A stretch of 64,000 nt of DNA from Terana coerulea (GCA_024811115.1 JAKOGH010000690.1:645853-709852); one strand, 5' to 3'; counted from the stretch's first letter, positions 24,446-36,812 are shown. Made by a program: numbers and translations. Notes: generated by a model not told the origin, from the letters alone.

Positions 24446-25464
24446 TTATGACGAGGCCTTCGCGACACCGCGGCCGCGCGCCTTCTTTGGTGGCGTAGGC
24501 TTCTTCTCCTTTTGCGACGCGATGAGGGCAGAGGTGCGAGCGATTGCGGCCTAGGTACAACGGTATGCAGTCAGTAAACTGACAATGAAGTTCATGCACG
24601 AAGAAAACGGTGAAGAAAATAACGAAAGTAAGAAAAAGAAAAGAATGTGAGCCCCAAAGAGTCGGGCGAGCCGCGTCGTCGGACGGTGCCCGATAGCGAC
24701 ATGGGGCGTGCACGGCGGGAGTTTTGATCGGCTCCTCGCCGCGCCGCGTACTCTCGCACAGCTGTCCACACCCAACCTTCAAAAGCCTCACGGCGATCCA
24801 GCGGGCTCTAACTTGGTGCATTTCTGGTCTTGTCTCCGGGTCTCGGCCCTCGGATGGTGAACAGTATAAAGGCAAACGAGACAGAAGCAAAGCAAGGAAA
24901 GGGGAGGTGGCGCAGGGGAAATGAGTCCGCGGAAGGGTACTCACGGTCCTCAGGTCGGGGCGGTAGCCGCGCTTGGCGATCTTCGCGACAACGCCGGTAG
25001 CGCGGCGGGAGCCCGAGCGGGGGCGTGCGGTGGAGGTGACGAACGACTTCTTGACCGCGTGCGGTGACGCGCCCTTCTTGCGGGTCGTGATCTGGACGGC
25101 GCCGTTTGCGGTGGTGCGGACGTCAATAGACTGCCAAAACACGCGGATGCATAAGTGCCATGTATTCTCCTGTACGCAGGGCGAGGCACACCTTCTCGTT
25201 GGCGAGCCCAGAGTACTTGAACGAGTGGATGTTCGTCAAGTTGCCCTATAAACGCCAAAATCCCTTCAATCCATGCTCCTTGCACCCCAACTATCTTCCG
25301 CTACTCACAGGCTCGCGCGAGAAGACGGGGCCCTCGACAACACGCTTCACGAGGAAGGAGTTGTTCTTCTACAGTTTCCACGCCCCATCAGCACTTCCCC
25401 GGCACGACCAGCAGTGTAGAGCACAACGCACGCGGAGAAGGAGCCACTGGAGATCGGAGGACAT
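24446..25464 (-). CDS. RPL28: Cytosolic 60S ribosomal protein eL28
   Basis: Large-subunit ribosomal protein, the orthologue of human RPL28 (absent from S. cerevisiae, where the name RPL28 means another protein). Exons on the minus strand: 25432-25464, 25309-25368, 25192-25245, 24945-25130 and 24446-24550, in frame to 145 residues, near the human length. Motifs: MSSDLQWLLLRKNNSFLVK, GPVFSREPGNLTNIHSFKYS, GLANEKSIDV, ITTRKKGASPHAVKKSFVTS and a Lys/Arg-rich tail KKPTPPKKARGRG. Much shorter than MAK16, which shares the domain. The last intron (24551-24944) is 394 nt, about seven times the local norm. Start codon directly follows a short 5' region; no frame break. Confidence 0.95.
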
Positions 25465-25716
25465 CTTGACGGAGTTGCGGTCGTGCTCTGCGGCGGCGCG
25501 CGCAGGTGAGTTGGGTGGCTGAGCGTAACTGTACAGTGCCAAACAGCGCCAAGCAAGGGCGCATCAAATCCATTTATGGAAGTCAAGGAGATTGTGGCTC
25601 AGCTCTTAGCGCTCTCGAAGCTGTGACGGCGTAAGCATTGAGGAAACCAGATAAGAGGAGGTACAGGGTAGTAGGTACAGAAGAGCGATGTACGTAAAAG
25701 CAATAGCACAGCACGT

Positions 25717-28040
25717 CTAGGTCCGCTTTTTCTTGCCACTCACGTTCTTCTGAAGTGACTTCATGTGCGCCGCCTTGTGTCGGTTTTTGTTCTTGACGTT
25801 CGCAGCGGAGTAGAAGTTGGTCGCTTTGCGCTGCAGACAAAGTGAGGTTAAGATGAGGAAGAAAGGAATTACGACAGATGCTACATACTTTGTTGGTGGT
25901 CATGCGATCTTTCTGTGTCGTCTCGCCGTCCTCGGCATCGGATGCTACAGGCCAGCGTGAGCGAAGGAAAGATCAGAGGAGAGCGTGCGAAACATACCTT
26001 CCTGCCCCTGAGAGGCATCTTCGGCGTCCAACTTGCTAAACACGCTGGGTACGTCCTCTAGCATTGGGTCGTCACCTTTGAACACATCGTCCCACCCTAG
26101 CTGCTCCTCAGGCTCCTCCTCGACGCCCTCCCCTGACTCCTCCGCCTCGCCTCCAGCCTCGCCCTCGCCCTCGCTCTCCCCCCTCATCCACGTCCACGTC
26201 ATCATCATCGAGCAGCCGGATATCCTCGGGCACGAACGCGTTCTTCTGCATGATCGACCGCAAGTTCTGCGTCACCCCTGGCACGCCCGCCTCGCGGCCC
26301 TTGCCCTTCCCCTTGCCCGCCGCATCCCGCTTCGCTGCGGCCGCTTCCTGCGCGTTCAGCGCCTCGGGGCGCTCGGGAGGCGGCACGAAGAACGGGATGC
26401 GCCCGCGCACCCAGTCGCTCAACACGATCTTCGCGACCGCGTCCCGGTCCGGCTCGCCGCCCTTGAGCAGCCGGCCCTTCATGCGCGCGAGCGCGTCGAG
26501 GAACGCCTCCGGCTCGTACCCCTGCGCGGGGTTGTCCGCGTCGGGGAGCGCGACGCCGTAGGTGCGTGAGAGGTACACGGGCTTCACGCGTTCCATGAGT
26601 GCGGGGATGTGCTCGGACGGCGTGGCGAGGGCCTCGACGCGCACAACGCCTTTCAGGACAGTCGACGTCGTAGAGTCCTTGGCAGAGGTGGGCACGATGC
26701 CCGGGCAGTCGATCAGGTAAATACGCTTGGTCAGTGTGATGTATTGCCAGACCTAGCGACAGATGAGTAAGACTTCATGCGCATCAAGCTGGTGGATAAG
26801 CATACCTTGGTCTCTCCAGGAACAGGAGCAACCGTGCAGACCTTACTGCTTTTAATGGTATTTATGACGCTGCTCTTGCCAACGTTGGGATATCCAATGA
26901 GACCGACGGAGATCTGCTTCTTGTCAGAATGAAGCTGGGAGAATTGACGGAGGAGTTGAATGAGGGAGCCCTTGCCGAAGGAGTGGTTTGGCGAGGCATG
27001 GAAAGCAAGGGTAGGATAGCGGGGCGTGAGGTGCTGGACGTAGCGCGCTGTGACCCAGTTCGGAACGAGGTCGCACTTGTTAATGATCAGGACAACCTGC
27101 TTATGCGCCTTCTCCTTGCGGATGTACTGCAGGACGCTTTCGCAGAGCGTGCCCATCGGGTCACGAGCATCCAGGACGTGAAGTATAACGTCCGAAGAAT
27201 CGATGACTTTGTACAATTCACCGTAGATGCGGCGCGAGGTACCCTTGGCATAGATGGGCTCGATGATGTCCGAGTATGTGGGAAATTCGACGACAGACGT
27301 CGACGCAAGGGGCTCTGCTTAGTAGCATGAAGATTGTAAATTCATATCTGACTGCTGTATCAGCGCACCTGTGCCGTTTTCAAACGCCTCTGCTGCCTTT
27401 TCTTCCCGTGCCTCGTCCGCGGCTGCGCTGGCCTGACCGAGCTCTTCAAACGAGCCAACGTCGATTCTCGGCTTCTTGCGCTGCGCTTTGGGACCAAAAG
27501 TGTCTTTGAATGGCTCGGTCTCTACAATATGCGAACGCTATCCACCAACATTAACGGTCATTGACTTCGACATTGAAGAAGACGACTGACCTTCCGGACG
27601 TTAGGATTTTGAGCATCATCAAGCAGGGCCATGGGCAGCTTATTCCGGCGAAGCAGCACAGAGTACGGGTCGTGTTGCTTGCCGGCTAAGCTTGTACGAA
27701 AATGGTCCAACGCCTTTTGCGAGATGACCCTGGTGTTACCTATTCCGCATATTCACTAAGCAGACACGGTCTATGTGTTGCGAGAAGACGTACCAAACCA
27801 CCTCCGGTCAGGCTGCACACGCCCAGGCGTAGTCTCGTCCTCTCCCTTCTGGAATGCCGCAGCCTGCACAATCTTTCCATCCCTGTCACGTACGGCCTTG
27901 CCGCTGTTGAGCATCTTCACCCGGGAGGCCTTCTTCGCATCGCGGTAGAAGTTCTCGCCCTTGACCTTCTTGAGTGACATGGAGCTGGAGGTCGACGAGC
28001 GGGCCTTGGGGCCTGACTCGCCCTTCTTTGCGGGTGCCAT
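25717..28040 (-). CDS. NOG2: NOG2 / NGP1 nucleolar GTPase
   Basis: Circularly permuted GTPase needed for late nucleolar and nuclear maturation of pre-60S particles. Exons on the minus strand: 27794-28040, 27591-27739, 27369-27519, 26806-27317, 25998-26752, 25889-25944 and 25717-25830. N-terminus carries [19 protein letters not shown] and [16 protein letters not shown]. The GTPase motifs come in permuted order: DARDPMG, G4 NKCDLVP, G1 [10 protein letters not shown]2 APVPGETK and G3 [19 protein letters not shown] follows. The tail is acidic, then Lys-rich ([21 protein letters not shown]), a nucleolar signal. The C run 26178-26183 has the wrong length for the frame (one extra or two short). About 660 residues, as in the family. 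Confidence 0.95.
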
Positions 28041-28685
28041 TCAGAAGTGGTATGAACGAATGGGTGAGAGAGTGAGGATGCCTCTGCGAGGCAGGGATCA
28101 CCGTGGAGGTGAAGGAGGTCCAAAAATTCGATCGCTCCCAATGTGGAAGACGGCGGAAGTTTCCCACGGGCTCGCATTGGTCAAATTCGATCTAGTCCCG
28201 ACGATGCTAAAGTGTTGCCCTGTCTCCGGTTGCCTGTTACTGCAGGCTGCAGCCCGCATGGTCTCCCACCACACCTTCTTGCTGGACATTCCTAAATGAC
28301 GTTCTCCAGGCACGCGTGCACACAGCGGCTACAAATGACCGGTCAATGGCAGACCGGCTTCACGACGTCGCAACACCGCAGAGCGACAAATTCACCTCAG
28401 GCTTGGCTTGGCGGACGCGGGCTGGTCGAATCGCACGCAGGGTGTATTGCACAGTCGGAGGTGCTGGTAGGATTGCCCGATAGTGGGAAGCGTGAGCTAA
28501 GCACAAAAAACGAAGTACACCTTCACCACACTCATTAAGAGCAACGCAGTCAGAAAGGGGGTAACAGCCTAGTAAAGTAACAGCAACATGGTAACATGCA
28601 CCGGTGCGCGGCACGAAAAGAACTGTCCGAGAAAAGAGTCCACTTTTGAGAGCTTGCGAGACAGCAGAATATCAAACGGGCCTGT
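28041..28685. other. Intergenic, no gene seen
   Basis: NOG2 promoter side and the 3' flank of the Ser/Thr-rich protein gene. Nothing recognisable on either strand. Confidence 0.45.
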
Positions 28686-30580
28686 CTACGCTAGACGGTC
28701 CATCGCCGGAACACAGAAACGCGAGTCCGAGGGCCACTCATGACTTGTACCGTAGGAACTGCCGTACGCGCTGGCGTACGAGTTAGAGTTCGAGTTCTTG
28801 CTGCTTCCATACGAGCTCGAGTTCTTGTTGCTCGAGCCGTAGTAGGAGCTGTCGGAGGCGGCAGTCGCAGCCGCGCTAGCGGTCGACGCCGAAGACGACG
28901 ACGCCATATAGGACGATGATGTCGCGGCTGCAGCTTGCGTAGCGTAGGTGTTGTACGTGTTGCTGTTACCGGACTGCAACGACCACGTGCTCTTGCACTA
29001 CATATACACTTAGCAACCTGCAAGAGTTGACATAGACGGAATGTTCTTACCTGGCTCAAGCAAGTGGCAAGGGCCGTCTGGACGACGGTCTCAGTCGCAG
29101 TGGCAGTTTGCGTTTGCGTCGCAGTCACGCTCTCGACCTGGGTGACGGCTTCGGTCTGTGTGGCAGTTGCTGTCGAGAGGATCGTCTGCGTCGCAGTCTG
29201 GGTGAAGGTCATATCCTGGGTCTGCACCTGCGTGATAGTGTTCTCCACGGTCTTGGTCTGCAGACAAATCTGTCAGAACATGTACGATGAGGCAGTGCCG
29301 ATAAAACTCACATTGTCAATGACCTGGGTGCTGACCCAGACAGAAGTGAAGGTCGTGGGCTGGACGACGGTGCTGACTTGGGTGACTGTCATGAAGTCGG
29401 TCATCGTGTTTGTCACAGTCGCGGTCTGCACCAATGTCATCTTGTCGGTGATAGTTGCTGTCTGCGTCTCCTCCACAGTCTTGGTCTGCACGCCACAAAG
29501 CTCAGCGATCTGCAATCAACGATGCGCGCCGAACATGGTACTCACGTTGTCAATCACCTTCGTACTAACCCAGACGCTCGTGAACGTAGTGGGCTGGACG
29601 ATGGTGGAGATCTGCGTGCGCGTGACGAAGTCGGTCATCGTCACGGACTGCGTCTGGGTGGCGGTGTCGGTCTTCGTCGCGGTCTGCGTGTACACGTTGA
29701 CCTTGGTGCTGGTCTCCGTCGCGGTGAGCGTGTGCTCCACGGTCTGAGTGTGGTCCATGATTTCCGTCGAGACCCAGACACGGGTCGTCGGGACAAGCTC
29801 CGTCGACGTCAAGATCTCAGTCGCGGTTTGGGTCTGGGTGACAGACTCGATATCGGTCATGACCTTTGTCTGTGTCATCGTGACAGTGGTGGGAACGGTC
29901 ATAGTCTACAATGGAAATATGTCAGTGTGAAGGCGCACTTTAAGAGAACGCGGGCGTACCTCAGTCATGGTCTGGGTTTGGACAACCGTCATGGTGTCGT
30001 GCATGGTCACCGTGCTCGTCTGCGACACAGTGGAGGTGACCGTCTGCGTAGCGACCGCGGCCGCGGCCGCGGCAGCACAGTCGCTGCTGCTGCTGCTGCC
30101 ATATCCGCCATAGCCGTATCCGCTACCACCACTGGAACGCGTTCAGCCAATGCGCACGCCGGACAAATCGCACGGCACTTACTTGTGGTTGATGATGATG
30201 GTCTCATAGCAACCCTGGTCCTGCCACCACGACATGGCTTGGCACGATCCGTCAGAGGACTTCTGATAACCGTAGCCACAGTTCAGGGACTTGTAGCCGC
30301 CGGACTGGAAGGACGAATAGGGCATCGCCGAGTAAATGTCGTACGAAGACGAGGACGCGGGGGCCTGGGTGATCATGGACGATGCTGCCGCCGACGAGGA
30401 GCTGGCAACGGCGGTGGCAGCGACGGACGACGCGTACGCCTGGGGGTACGACGCGGAGGCCGTCGCCTGGGTCGCAGCGGCGCTGCCATAGACGGCAGAG
30501 TAAGGGACGGCGGACACGCCGTTGGCTACTTGAGCAGTAGCCACGCTAACGAGAGAAAGACCGAAGATGAATGCGTTCAT
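28686..30580 (-). CDS. Secreted Ser/Thr-rich repeat protein (wall or surface)
   Basis: Not a named family. A signal peptide is clear (MNAFIFGLSLVSVATAQ). A Ser/Ala/Tyr-rich stretch and a short Cys-containing module (LNCGYGYQKSSDGSCQAM ... WWQDQGCYE) follow. Then about 300 residues are mainly Thr, Val, Gln and Ser in TQT/TVT steps, suited to dense O-mannosylation, and the end is again Ser/Tyr/Asn-rich. Six exons (30183-30580, 29960-30131, 29546-29905, 29312-29509, 29051-29257, 28686-28997) join in frame to 548 residues. Exons 3 and 4 end with nearly the same block, QPTTFTSVWVST-VIDN, each at a phase-0 donor. No GPI signal or membrane segment is seen at the end. Probably a cell-wall or surface protein; no enzyme motif. 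Confidence 0.8.
29312..29905 (-). repeat. Tandem duplicated exons in the Ser/Thr-rich gene
   Basis: Exons 29546-29905 and 29312-29509 encode parallel blocks: each passes through a VT-x-TQ-x-ST-V/I-VQPTTFTSVWVST unit and ends VIDN at a GTGAG donor. Both exons are phase 0 at each end, so duplication keeps the frame. The intron between them is only 36 nt (29510-29545). Confidence 0.75.
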
Positions 30581-31328
30581 GTTGGCGAATTAAGCTGTGA
30601 GACTGGCTGGGTGCGTCTTGGAGAGCAAAGGAAGAGGTTGCTTAGAACGAAGGTAAGCGGTCTACGCTTTGCGGGGCACTGTCTAGCAGCAGAAGGGACT
30701 GTGGGTGCGGTTAGCTTGACAAAGGTCAAGACCTCTGCGGAGATATGTCAGAAAATGTACATCCGTTGCATCTGTTCGAGTGCACTGACCGCAAAGAAAA
30801 AAAGAGAGGAAGGGAAAGCGAAAGAAGTCGAAAGGGAGAGGGTGGGGAACGGGCGAGCCTTGGCGAGATGCGTCTCTTATGAACTGTGAGTGTGACGAGA
30901 TCTTTCTCTCGACGACATCAATCGGAGGAGACGCCTGATCGTGTCTCCCTAGAAACTGCCTCGTTATTGGTCCCTCGTGTCTCATTGGCCCGCTTGCCGA
31001 GCCGGTTCCTGATTGGCCATTAAACCACTCGTCTCCCGGGCACGTTCTGGCCTCCCAACATTCCTCGGGACGTATGTATGGGAAACCGTATATTCGACCG
31101 CACAGACAAAGAGACCCGACATATAACACCATCCAGATACCCTATCGACAGACTCACGCACTTCGAGGGCCGAAGTTTCCGTGCACATCCAAAAGAATCC
31201 GGAGGGCATTTCGGGCACGTATCTTGGCCATATCTTCCGGTTGCGATGTGAAGGTCGTTTCCACATCTTTGGGTTTCTCCTTGTATGGATACTACGGGCA
31301 TGCACATCAGTATCCCGCGTCGCTCGGA
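30581..31328. other. Intergenic, no gene seen
   Basis: Promoter of the Ser/Thr-rich gene on one side and 3' flank of the carrier gene on the other. Short open frames have no motif. Confidence 0.45.
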
Positions 31329-34236
31329 TTATTCCCGAAATTCCCACTTACGGGCAGGAACTAGTGCGGATACCGTGTGGTCAGCTTCCATTCGCCGCTC
31401 AATGAACCTTGCCGCACCCACCTTGTGCAGGTACTCGTACGCAACCAACGTAAAGCCGAACTGCGGGCTGCTCCGGATGACTCGTGCAGGGCCGCCCTTG
31501 AAGAACGCTTTGAACCCTTCTTCCCGGTCTGATCACGGACCGGCGTCGAGGAACGGTCAATCATACCGCTAAAAGCATCATAGCAACCATACTCACATAT
31601 CTTGACGAAGCCGTCGAGCAGGCCCTTGTAGTGCGTTTGGCCGGTCTTAGCTTCCGTTTGTAGGCGAGTCTTGACGACATCTTTGAATGTGCCGCGTTCT
31701 GCATCAGTGAACCGTTAATTGATTGACACCCATGATGACTGACCTGCAGGTGTCGTCAGGTACGCAGCTGGCATGCCGCTGATTCAGAGTAACCAAGCAA
31801 TCAGCCAATGGTAAACGACAGTTCCCGTCAGGCCCGACGGATCCCACCATGCTGTACTCACGCGATGGCGGCAGATGCTAATGTCTCAAGGAACGATAGT
31901 TGCTTTCCGTTGTAGCCCTCGCCGAATACGTCCTTTTTGAGATGAGCGTATGAGGGGAAGTAGATGGCCGAGAATGGAATGTCGCGCAGCAGACATGCCG
32001 ATGCTCCCTTGTACAGGCCAACCAAACCTAGTTGTCGCACGATGTGAGCAGCACCTTTTGGCACAGCGCCCTCAATCTTTGCGGCTTCTCCTTGCATTTG
32101 CAAACGAATCTTGCTATGGAAGGAAACCATCGACCCTATCAGCTCGCGCATGGAAGAAGGTAGTTATTCGGCTTACACAATCTCCAGGGGATTGGTAAAG
32201 ATCTGAAACGGTCCAACGTCATCTCAAAATTGTTAAATTGCTAATGTTCACCACGTACCACCTGGCATCCGCCAGCCGTGCCGCCAGCGATGAACTCCCA
32301 AGCGAGCTTAATTCTGCCAGTTTCTGGATCCATCGCCCGCGACCGAACCAGATCGTTGACGGTCAACTTGATGGCCTTCTCTGGAGCGACACCCTGCAAG
32401 ATATCGTCAGTTCATCTTTACCGCGTTCATGACCGGAACACTTACGATCAGTTGCGGACCAAGACCACGATAGAATCCCAAGAACCCTTCGTTGTGGAAC
32501 ACCTTCCTAACGCAATCCATACTGTTCTTGTACAGCAGCTGTCCGACGACTGTGCTTCTTTGGTTTTGCATCCGGGTCTAACACGTTTCAGCTAAGAGCA
32601 GCGCAGCATTCGAGGCAGCGCGTATAATTACCTTGACTGCAGTCGTTGGTCAGTACTTCGTTCGGGCTGTGCGGTACTACTGCTCACCAAGATCAATAGG
32701 GTACACGATTGTTGCACCAAAGGCACCAGCAATGCCTGCCGAGCCGTCAGCGCTGAGTCCATCCCTGCAGTATATAGGACCTCACCTCCGAGACAGAAAT
32801 TGTAGACGGAATGAGCGACCTCGTGAACGACCGTCATCGTGGTCGAGGGACCGACTTTGGGGGTCTCTTCCGACGGTGCCTGCCATCGAGCGTCGAGCAA
32901 CTGAGCAAAGTCGATCAGAGCGAGCCGGCTGGTTGCGCTACCGCGGCCGGCAAAGTGGAAGATAATAGAGGCTTCCATAGGGGTAAAGAGCGAATAGCGG
33001 GTGCTGGCCGCGCAGTGGTTCAGGAAGTCAGACTGGTCAATGCGGCCGTCCTTCGACTTGGCCGTGGCCTCGCGGATGATCCTGAAACATGGTGAGCAAT
33101 ATGTGCATCGCTAGACGGACATTCCACACACCTCTCGACCATGTCCATCTCTACCAGTCACAAAATAATGGCGTTTATGATTGCTAGGGCAGTAAGAATA
33201 ATTTTGCCTACCTCGGACAACATTGTGGAAAGCAATAACTTCGGAATAGGTAATGCGTCCCCCAGGGGTTAAGGTGCAGAGAGTAGGGAGTCTTTGGATG
33301 ACGGCATCTGAGAGCTTGTGACCTGCGACTTCCTATTTGCGCACTAAGTGCGGGCGCGCAGGAGTAAGAGAGGGATGTTTACCAGAATGATACGCTTGAA
33401 TTGATCGGGAAGAATGAACCCATCCAGATCCTGGTCAAGATGCTTGAAAGCCTGTCGCAGTCGCTCGCCTTGCAAGCCCTTCATCATCTGCGTAAATTCG
33501 CTGTCTGAAGCAAACGCGTCAGAACAAGCTTGCATACGTCATGTTGAGATGACTAACACCCAAGGACGTGCTTTCCGTTGTTCTTTCCAAGGTAAAGCTT
33601 GACCCAATCGCTGCAAAGTCCAGTGTAAGTAGGGAATGGTAGCTTGTGGAGTGCAGGGCGTACCAGTCGAAGTCGAAAGGTATGGATTCGCTTGTAAGAG
33701 TTGCTTTGAACACATTCTTGAATTCATTGTAGGAGATGGTGCCCGACTGGTCACTGAATAGTACACTTCAGTGAGAACGTCACATAAGAGCCGTCTGGAG
33801 AACATACACGTCGAAATACTGGAAAGCGATCCAATAATCGGCATCCGGCCTTTTGAGAATAGTCTCAAATACAACGAAGTCATCCCAGGATACGAGTCCA
33901 CGCTTCGTGGTGTCCGCAACGCGGAACAACGTTGCGAACTGGTCGCGACCTATTTTCGACAAGTCCGACTTCGGGGCGATCGCATTGACAAACTGCTCGA
34001 CGTTCAAGAACCTGCAAACACATTCAGAGATTACTCTAAAGCGGGCATAACTCTACACACTTGTCGTCCTTGACCACAGTTTGCGCATTCGCGTCGAAAG
34101 CCCGCCTCCACCGCTTCAGCTCATTCTCCGGAACCGCCATGGCGGTCTTCACCGTCTGGATCGCAGAAGCCGTCTTCGCCGTGATGGAAGACTGCGGCTG
34201 GGAGTCGCAATGTACGGTAGGAAGTGTCGGGAGCAT
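31329..34236 (-). CDS. AGC1: Ca-regulated mitochondrial aspartate/glutamate carrier (AGC1/aralar type)
   Basis: Inner-membrane carrier exchanging aspartate for glutamate in the malate-aspartate shuttle, with an N-terminal calcium-sensing EF-hand domain. Seventeen exons on the minus strand (34061-34236, 33808-34011, 33664-33753, 33560-33610, 33383-33500, 33212-33332, 33132-33150, 32786-33081, 32688-32735, 32632-32636, 32446-32577, 32262-32393, 32177-32202, 31862-32113, 31744-31778, 31597-31680, 31329-31528) join in frame to 662 residues. EF-hands: [18 protein letters not shown] and [15 protein letters not shown]. The three carrier signatures are YPIDLVKTRMQ, NPLEIVKIRLQMQ and [11 protein letters not shown]. 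Exon 10 is 5 nt long and encodes part of the first signature. Start at 34236 keeps [22 protein letters not shown] 34140 is an alternative. No frame break. Confidence 0.96.
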
Positions 34237-34718
34237 ATTGGAGCGTCTGAGCTGCCTCTAGTCGTTTCGCTGGTGGGGGTATTCCGAGGCGTGTGGTGTT
34301 TGCGGGGTATACTGTAGCCTCCAGATGGTACTAGTCTGGTCGAACTGAAGAAAGCTCTACGATAAACGAGAGATGTAGAGTAGTCTAGTGTAGGCAGCAG
34401 CTCTATGCTGGTCTAGAGGGGCGGCGGAGAGGAGGGAGAGGAAGTCTAGGGAGAGTCGGGGTTGGCAGGGTTGCTGTCCGCTGTGACAGTTCCTACTTTT
34501 CGCCTCGCGCGGGGTTAGAGGCTGACGTAAGCATTCACTTCCCTTTTGCGGTTATACCTCGGCCTAATTTATCGTGAGCCAATGAGAGCCGTGTGAGACA
34601 CTTCTGCTCTTCCCCCGCACACCCTTCTCAAGAGTCAATCATCCAGATTCAGTGAAACTGAATGCAGAAGAGAAGAGCATTACGGCTATAATACTTGGTC
34701 AGGAGTACCTGCTCGTAA
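34237..34718. other. Intergenic, no gene seen
   Basis: Carrier promoter and TRM5 3' flank. No supported gene or repeat. Confidence 0.45.
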
Positions 34719-36539
34719 CTACGCCTCGAAGGCCACCTCCCGCGGTAGTCTGAAGCTAATGCAGTACATCTCCTTACTTGGTGCAACGGACCGTACATGA
34801 TGATATGCGATCTCCTCTCCTAGCGGATGGCCAAGCTCATGCTCAACTCGCTGTTTCAATGCATCAGATTAACGGGAGCAGTGAATGCAACGAGACGCAA
34901 AAATACGCACCTGCCGGATGTCTACCTCCGCCTTGTCTTGCTCCGGCTCGCGCGTGAAACAGTAGCAATGGACCGTTGGCATCTCCGTATAAATCCCGCT
35001 CAAATCCCGCCCCCTGCGTTTGCTGGCGCCAGGACGCCACGGAAGGCGCTCAGGAATAGGATGGCGGTGTCCGGCAGGTTCATAACGAACTGCGTGATAC
35101 GATCTCTCCGAGGGAGGGCGGGAGTAGAAGGACTAACATCAGCTCCCGAGGTGACTCGGTTTTCTGTAGCCTTGCCCTCTTGCCTAGCCTGACGCTTAGC
35201 CTTGAGTCTCTGGGTCTTGCTGATTGGAGGCTCCGCTGGCGGCATCGGATCGTCTAGGGCACGAGCAACGACGCTACGTATAAATTCCTTTCCGTCCTCG
35301 CAGCTTGGACGAACATAAGAGGCGACCTGTCATAACCGTAGTGAGTAAAAGTATAAGCCGCAGAAGCTGAATGTCTCACATGATTTTGATTTATGTTCTG
35401 TTGTAAATACTTGAAACTCTCGGGGTTTAGGTCGTTGGCAAACACGCCACATCCCTTCTTGCCCGCAGGGACCGCAAACGGGCCCACACCGGCAAATACA
35501 TCCGCGACGACGTCCTGGACCGTGAACTTCTCGACCAAACGGCCGTGTTCGGTATGGAGACGCGAGTTCCAGTAGACCTTCGTGAAGTCGAAGGTGAATT
35601 TGCAATTTGACTCGGACTACGTCGTGACGATAGAGTTTGGTTAGACTGGAGGTATGCGGAGGCATGGCCATGGGAAGCTCACATGTTCCACAATATAGTC
35701 GGGTTCTCCTGCTAGTAGTTCCATGTCAAAGACGCGGAATTTATTTTGGATAGTATTAAGCTTGTTGACAACGGTTCGGCACCGGCCTACTTTCTGAAGT
35801 CATGTCAATGTGATGTCCCTTGGTTTCCCGAATGAATGTCACATACGTCCAATATAATCTGCCCAAGGACATACTTGTATGGAAGGTATTCGTCGCGAAG
35901 GTTCATGTGTGCTAAGTTGCTTGCTTTAGCCCTAGCTTCTCCAGAGCAAACTGACTTCATACCAATATGTCCGACCGCTGCGAAGCCAGAGGGCGCTTCT
36001 TCGAGGAGATCTTGAGGAAGAATCGACGATATAATGTCGTCTAAAAGGATACATGTCCACAAGATCTTCTAGAGCATGAGTGGTTAGACGTACTAGCAGT
36101 CCAATAGTCATAGCCGATCTCCAAGGTGTGGGTGGTCAGATGTGCGTCGTTTGCCTCTAGGAACTGCTTCACTTCCACAGAAAGCTGATCTAGGCTTGCA
36201 ACCGTTCGGTACTTCACTGGCATTGCTGAGAAATGTGTAGCGCACCTTCATTCTGAAGTCTAAAGAGCAGTAGACGATTGCCGTCTGGTCCTGCGACGAC
36301 GCTCGAGATCCTAGGTAGGTCAATGACTGTCCTATAGAGTACTTTCAGGCAAAACCGTAGTGTTACAGGCAGAGCACACACCCTCTCAGTTGCTCCGACC
36401 TGAGGAGACTTCCCGCTTTAGATGGTGGGACCTTCGCGGCAAGGACCTGTATCGTTTTATGAAACACGCTCTTGTCCAACTTGTCTGTCATGCCACGATG
36501 AGTGGGTGGCGAGGCGTCCAAAGTACTCTGACGTGGCAT
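34719..36539 (-). CDS. TRM5: tRNA (guanine-37-N1)-methyltransferase TRM5
   Basis: Methylates G37 next to the anticodon of tRNAs, using S-adenosylmethionine; acts in cytosol, nucleus and mitochondria. Exons on the minus strand: 36380-36539, 36246-36341, 36094-36189, 35963-36040, 35847-35911, 35683-35793, 35380-35616, 34911-35326 and 34719-34850. Motifs: [13 protein letters not shown] near the start, [75 protein letters not shown] (SAM site), [25 protein letters not shown] (the N-L-P motif), and the tail [11 protein letters not shown]. One C is missing in the run 35010-35014; adding it gives 463 residues. Introns 1 (38 nt) and 2 (acceptor 36190) are my least certain junctions. Shares a 273-bp divergent promoter with the Scn1 gene. 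Confidence 0.95.
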
Positions 36540-36812
36540 TCTGGAGATGATAGGAAAGCGTAGCCTAGTTGTCGTAGGGAGTAGATGCTGGAGTACTTGA
36601 GGCAGCCGTACGGACGCAGTCATAGAGTAAAGCAAGAGTGCTTGGCTCAAAATGATCAGAACAAGGTCTCCAATTGGTCGATTTCTCTCGAGGCTCGTGC
36701 TCCACCTGCTCAATCCCGTACCACCACCACTGCAGCCAACTCTGAAGTCGCGATCCTCTGTTTATCATCGACGACCCGTGAAACTATCATTCTTGCCAAT
36801 AGTCTGTGAATT

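Noticed and set aside
30061..30090. GC-rich GCN/GGC repeat run resembling a microsatellite with function
   Set aside because: It encodes the short Ala/Ser runs of the wall protein; ordinary low-complexity coding.
36217..36245. A 29-nt intron in TRM5
   Set aside because: Too short to be likely; the acceptor at 36190 gives a normal 56-nt intron and stays in frame.
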